15,546 bases of DNA from Mariprofundus sp. (GTDB lineage: Bacteria > Pseudomonadota > Zetaproteobacteria > Mariprofundales > Mariprofundaceae), in the NCBI GenBank assembly GCA_021772845.1, contig JAJFLF010000049.1, positions 1 through 15,546 of the forward strand, in the 5' to 3' direction. The position numbers and the translations under genes are program-made. The first letter of the stretch is position 1, and each line of letters starts with the position of its first letter. Below the pieces are notes generated by a model. The model was not told the DNA's origin. It saw only the letters and a list, made by a program, of their open reading frames with translations, and did no database searches. Below, one piece after another: positions 14,543 through 15,546 of this stretch.

Positions 14543-14920
14543 ATGATCGAAGTTGAAATGAACATTAAACATTCGGTTCTCACCATCAGACCAGCGGGTC
14601 CGCTAAGCCAGCATGATTTTGTTAAAGCAGCTCTGATGGCTGACCCTGTAATCGCGAAAAAAGGTGCACTGGCCGGTGTGATCATACATGCGAAATCTTT
14701 TCCCGGTTGGCAGGATTTTGCAGCTTTGCTTAGCCATTTTCGGTTTGTACAGGGTCATCATCAGCATATTAAAAAGGTCGCGGTGGTTTCTGATTCCAAT
14801 GTGTTGACGGTGTTTCCTGAGATTGCTGCACATTTTATCAGTGCCGAACTCAAACACTTTCACTATGATGATTATGATGGTGCGATGGCGTGGATTATCG
14901 CTGATGAGGAGCAGAGATGA
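14543..14920 (+). CDS. SpoIIAA-like (STAS-fold) protein
   Basis: This small cytoplasmic protein of 125 residues belongs to the SpoIIAA-like family (Pfam PF11964 type). Its pattern is visible: VLTIRPAGPLSQHDF, then the signature GWQDFAALLSHFRFVQGHHQHIKKVAVVSDS, and a C-terminal acidic/aromatic stretch HFHYDDYDGAMAWI. The fold is that of STAS domains, and the family is found across proteobacteria without a firmly known role. There is no anti-sigma partner here, so a SpoIIAA-type switch should not be assumed. The start is ATG 14543, with GGGAGG 4-5 nt upstream. The stop codon overlaps the yajD start as ATGA, so the two are translationally coupled. Confidence 0.85.
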   Translation: MIEVEMNIKHSVLTIRPAGPLSQHDFVKAALMADPVIAKKGALAGVIIHAKSFPGWQDFAALLSHFRFVQGHHQHIKKVAVVSDSNVLTVFPEIAAHFISAELKHFHYDDYDGAMAWIIADEEQR

Positions 14921-15222
14921 GTAATGAGAGCTATAGAGAGCAGGCATTAAAACTTTACCCCTGGGTTTGCGGGCGTTGTGGTCGGGATTTTGCCGGTAAA
15001 CAATTGCGCGAACTCACTGTGCACCACAAAGATCATAACCACAGCAATAACCCAAGCGATGGAAGCAATTGGGAGCTGCTCTGTATCTATTGCCATGATA
15101 ACGAACATCAACGTTATATGGAGGCGGATGCGCAGGGTTCTGTGAAGCGCGATGAGGGATCTTCCGCGACATTTAAAGGGCTGGCTGGGCTCAAGGATCT
15201 GTTAAATAAGATGGATGAATGA
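14917..15222 (+). CDS. yajD: YajD-type HNH nuclease-family protein
   Basis: This 101-residue protein is very similar along its length to Escherichia coli YajD as I remember it. SYREQALKLYPWVCGRCGRDF, LRELTVHHKDHNHSNNPSDGSNWELLC and YCHDNEH are nearly the same words. A zinc site is formed by C18/C21 and C56/C59. The HNH core is H36-H37 with D39 and H40, N51 in GSNWELL, and H60/H64. YajD proteins have the nuclease fold, but their biological substrate is not established. The start is ATG 14917, with GAGGAG 5 nt before it, overlapping the upstream stop by 4 nt. It is 14 residues or so shorter than E. coli YajD, mostly in the N-terminal tail. Confidence 0.93.
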   Translation: MSNESYREQALKLYPWVCGRCGRDFAGKQLRELTVHHKDHNHSNNPSDGSNWELLCIYCHDNEHQRYMEADAQGSVKRDEGSSATFKGLAGLKDLLNKMDE

Positions 15223-15367
15223 CACTGAATGAGTAATAGTTGTTGTCCATAGCTGAAAACAGAGTGATGAGATTGGTTGATTGCATCATAAACGCGTTTG
15301 AGCGGATTCATTATTGAGATGTGTCTTTCCCCATGAATGCTATCGCGTTAGTATGCGCGAAATTGAT

Positions 15368-15395
15368 GGGTGAGTTGTAAACTTACCCTTTTTTT
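15368..15395 (+). terminator. Intrinsic terminator
   Basis: GGGTGAGTT-GTA-AACTTACCC forms a 9-bp stem with one G-U pair and a 3-nt loop, followed by seven T. It is a textbook rho-independent terminator on the plus strand, 145 nt after yajD. Confidence 0.85.
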
Positions 15396-15407
15396 GTGTC
15401 TAAAACG

Positions 15408-15509
15408 AGATTGTTATAAAAGCAGATTGTTTGAAAATAGACGGTTTGAAAATAAACAGTTTGAAAACAGATTGTTTGGACGTGATTGTCTGAAATGATT
15501 GTTTGCAAC
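15408..15509 (+). repeat. Degenerate tandem repeat, unit about 15 bp
   Basis: Units beginning AGATTGTTTGAAAAT follow one another. The clearest are 15424-15438, 15439-15453 (AGACGGTTTGAAAAT) and 15454-15468 (AAACAGTTTGAAAAC). More diverged or shortened copies lie at 15408-15423, 15469-15482, 15483-15495 and 15496-15509. The core is ATTGTTTG. Spacing falls from 15-16 to 13-14 bp along the array. Confidence 0.7.
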
Positions 15510-15546
15510 TGGATCCTTTTGTTTACAGGAGTTGAATTAAACGCAT

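Larger units (their letters stand above)
15223..15546. other. Gene-free right end of the window
   Basis: No protein gene of normal length is supported here. The stretch holds a strong terminator (15368-15395) overlapped by a 15-codon frame (15333-15380), a degenerate tandem repeat (15408-15509), and AGGAG (15527-15531) 13 nt before a possible ATG whose G would be the next base outside the window. It may be the 3' end of the yajD unit, the leader of a following gene, or both. Confidence 0.6.

Noticed and set aside
13811..14572. Minus-strand open frame of 253 codons
   Set aside because: It is the antisense shadow of endonuclease I, which shows all its catalytic motifs on the plus strand.
15408..15509. 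CRISPR array or replication-origin iterons
   Set aside because: Units are contiguous without spacers and too diverged for CRISPR; there is no replication initiator gene or DnaA-box cluster in view.

Overview
The window looks like the chromosome of a Gram-negative proteobacterium. It carries RND efflux pumps with outer-membrane channels, lipoprotein signal peptides, a periplasmic endonuclease I and a YajD-type HNH protein. Base composition is moderate, and the transposon is visibly more AT-rich than its neighbours. I do not assign a genus.

Positions 1-9812 are mostly drug efflux. An incomplete minus-strand operon has a TolC-like channel (2839-1340) followed, with an ATGA overlap, by an RND pump that runs off the left edge. 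A marR-type regulator is divergent from it across a palindrome-rich 116-bp gap and is the obvious candidate controller. A broken response-regulator receiver gene follows (3851-3479). Then comes a complete minus-strand tripartite efflux operon read from 9812 down to 4120: lipoprotein adaptor, RND pump, lipoprotein channel.

Positions 9958-10768 hold two small membrane-protein genes, one unknown and one of the DUF3817 type. At about 10886-12094 lies an apparently intact IS110-family insertion sequence. The stretch in front of its recombinase can be read as a bridge RNA. It has two loops, and each carries two short guides. The first loop matches the left and right flanking DNA, the second matches the right and left ends of the element, and all four guides meet on a common AT core. 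Removing the element rebuilds a two-hairpin intergenic repeat, GTCAT|ACCCG, so this copy inserted into a REP-like palindrome. The circularised ends would also create a promoter. This is the most interesting part of the window.

Positions 12178-15222 carry an M20-family amidase of the hydantoinase/carbamoylase group (minus strand), a divergent secreted endonuclease I, and a translationally coupled pair made of a SpoIIAA-like (STAS-fold) protein and YajD. The last 324 bases hold no clear gene. They contain a strong intrinsic terminator overlapping a 15-codon reading frame, a degenerate ~15-bp tandem repeat, and a Shine-Dalgarno-like sequence that probably belongs to a gene starting just past the right edge.
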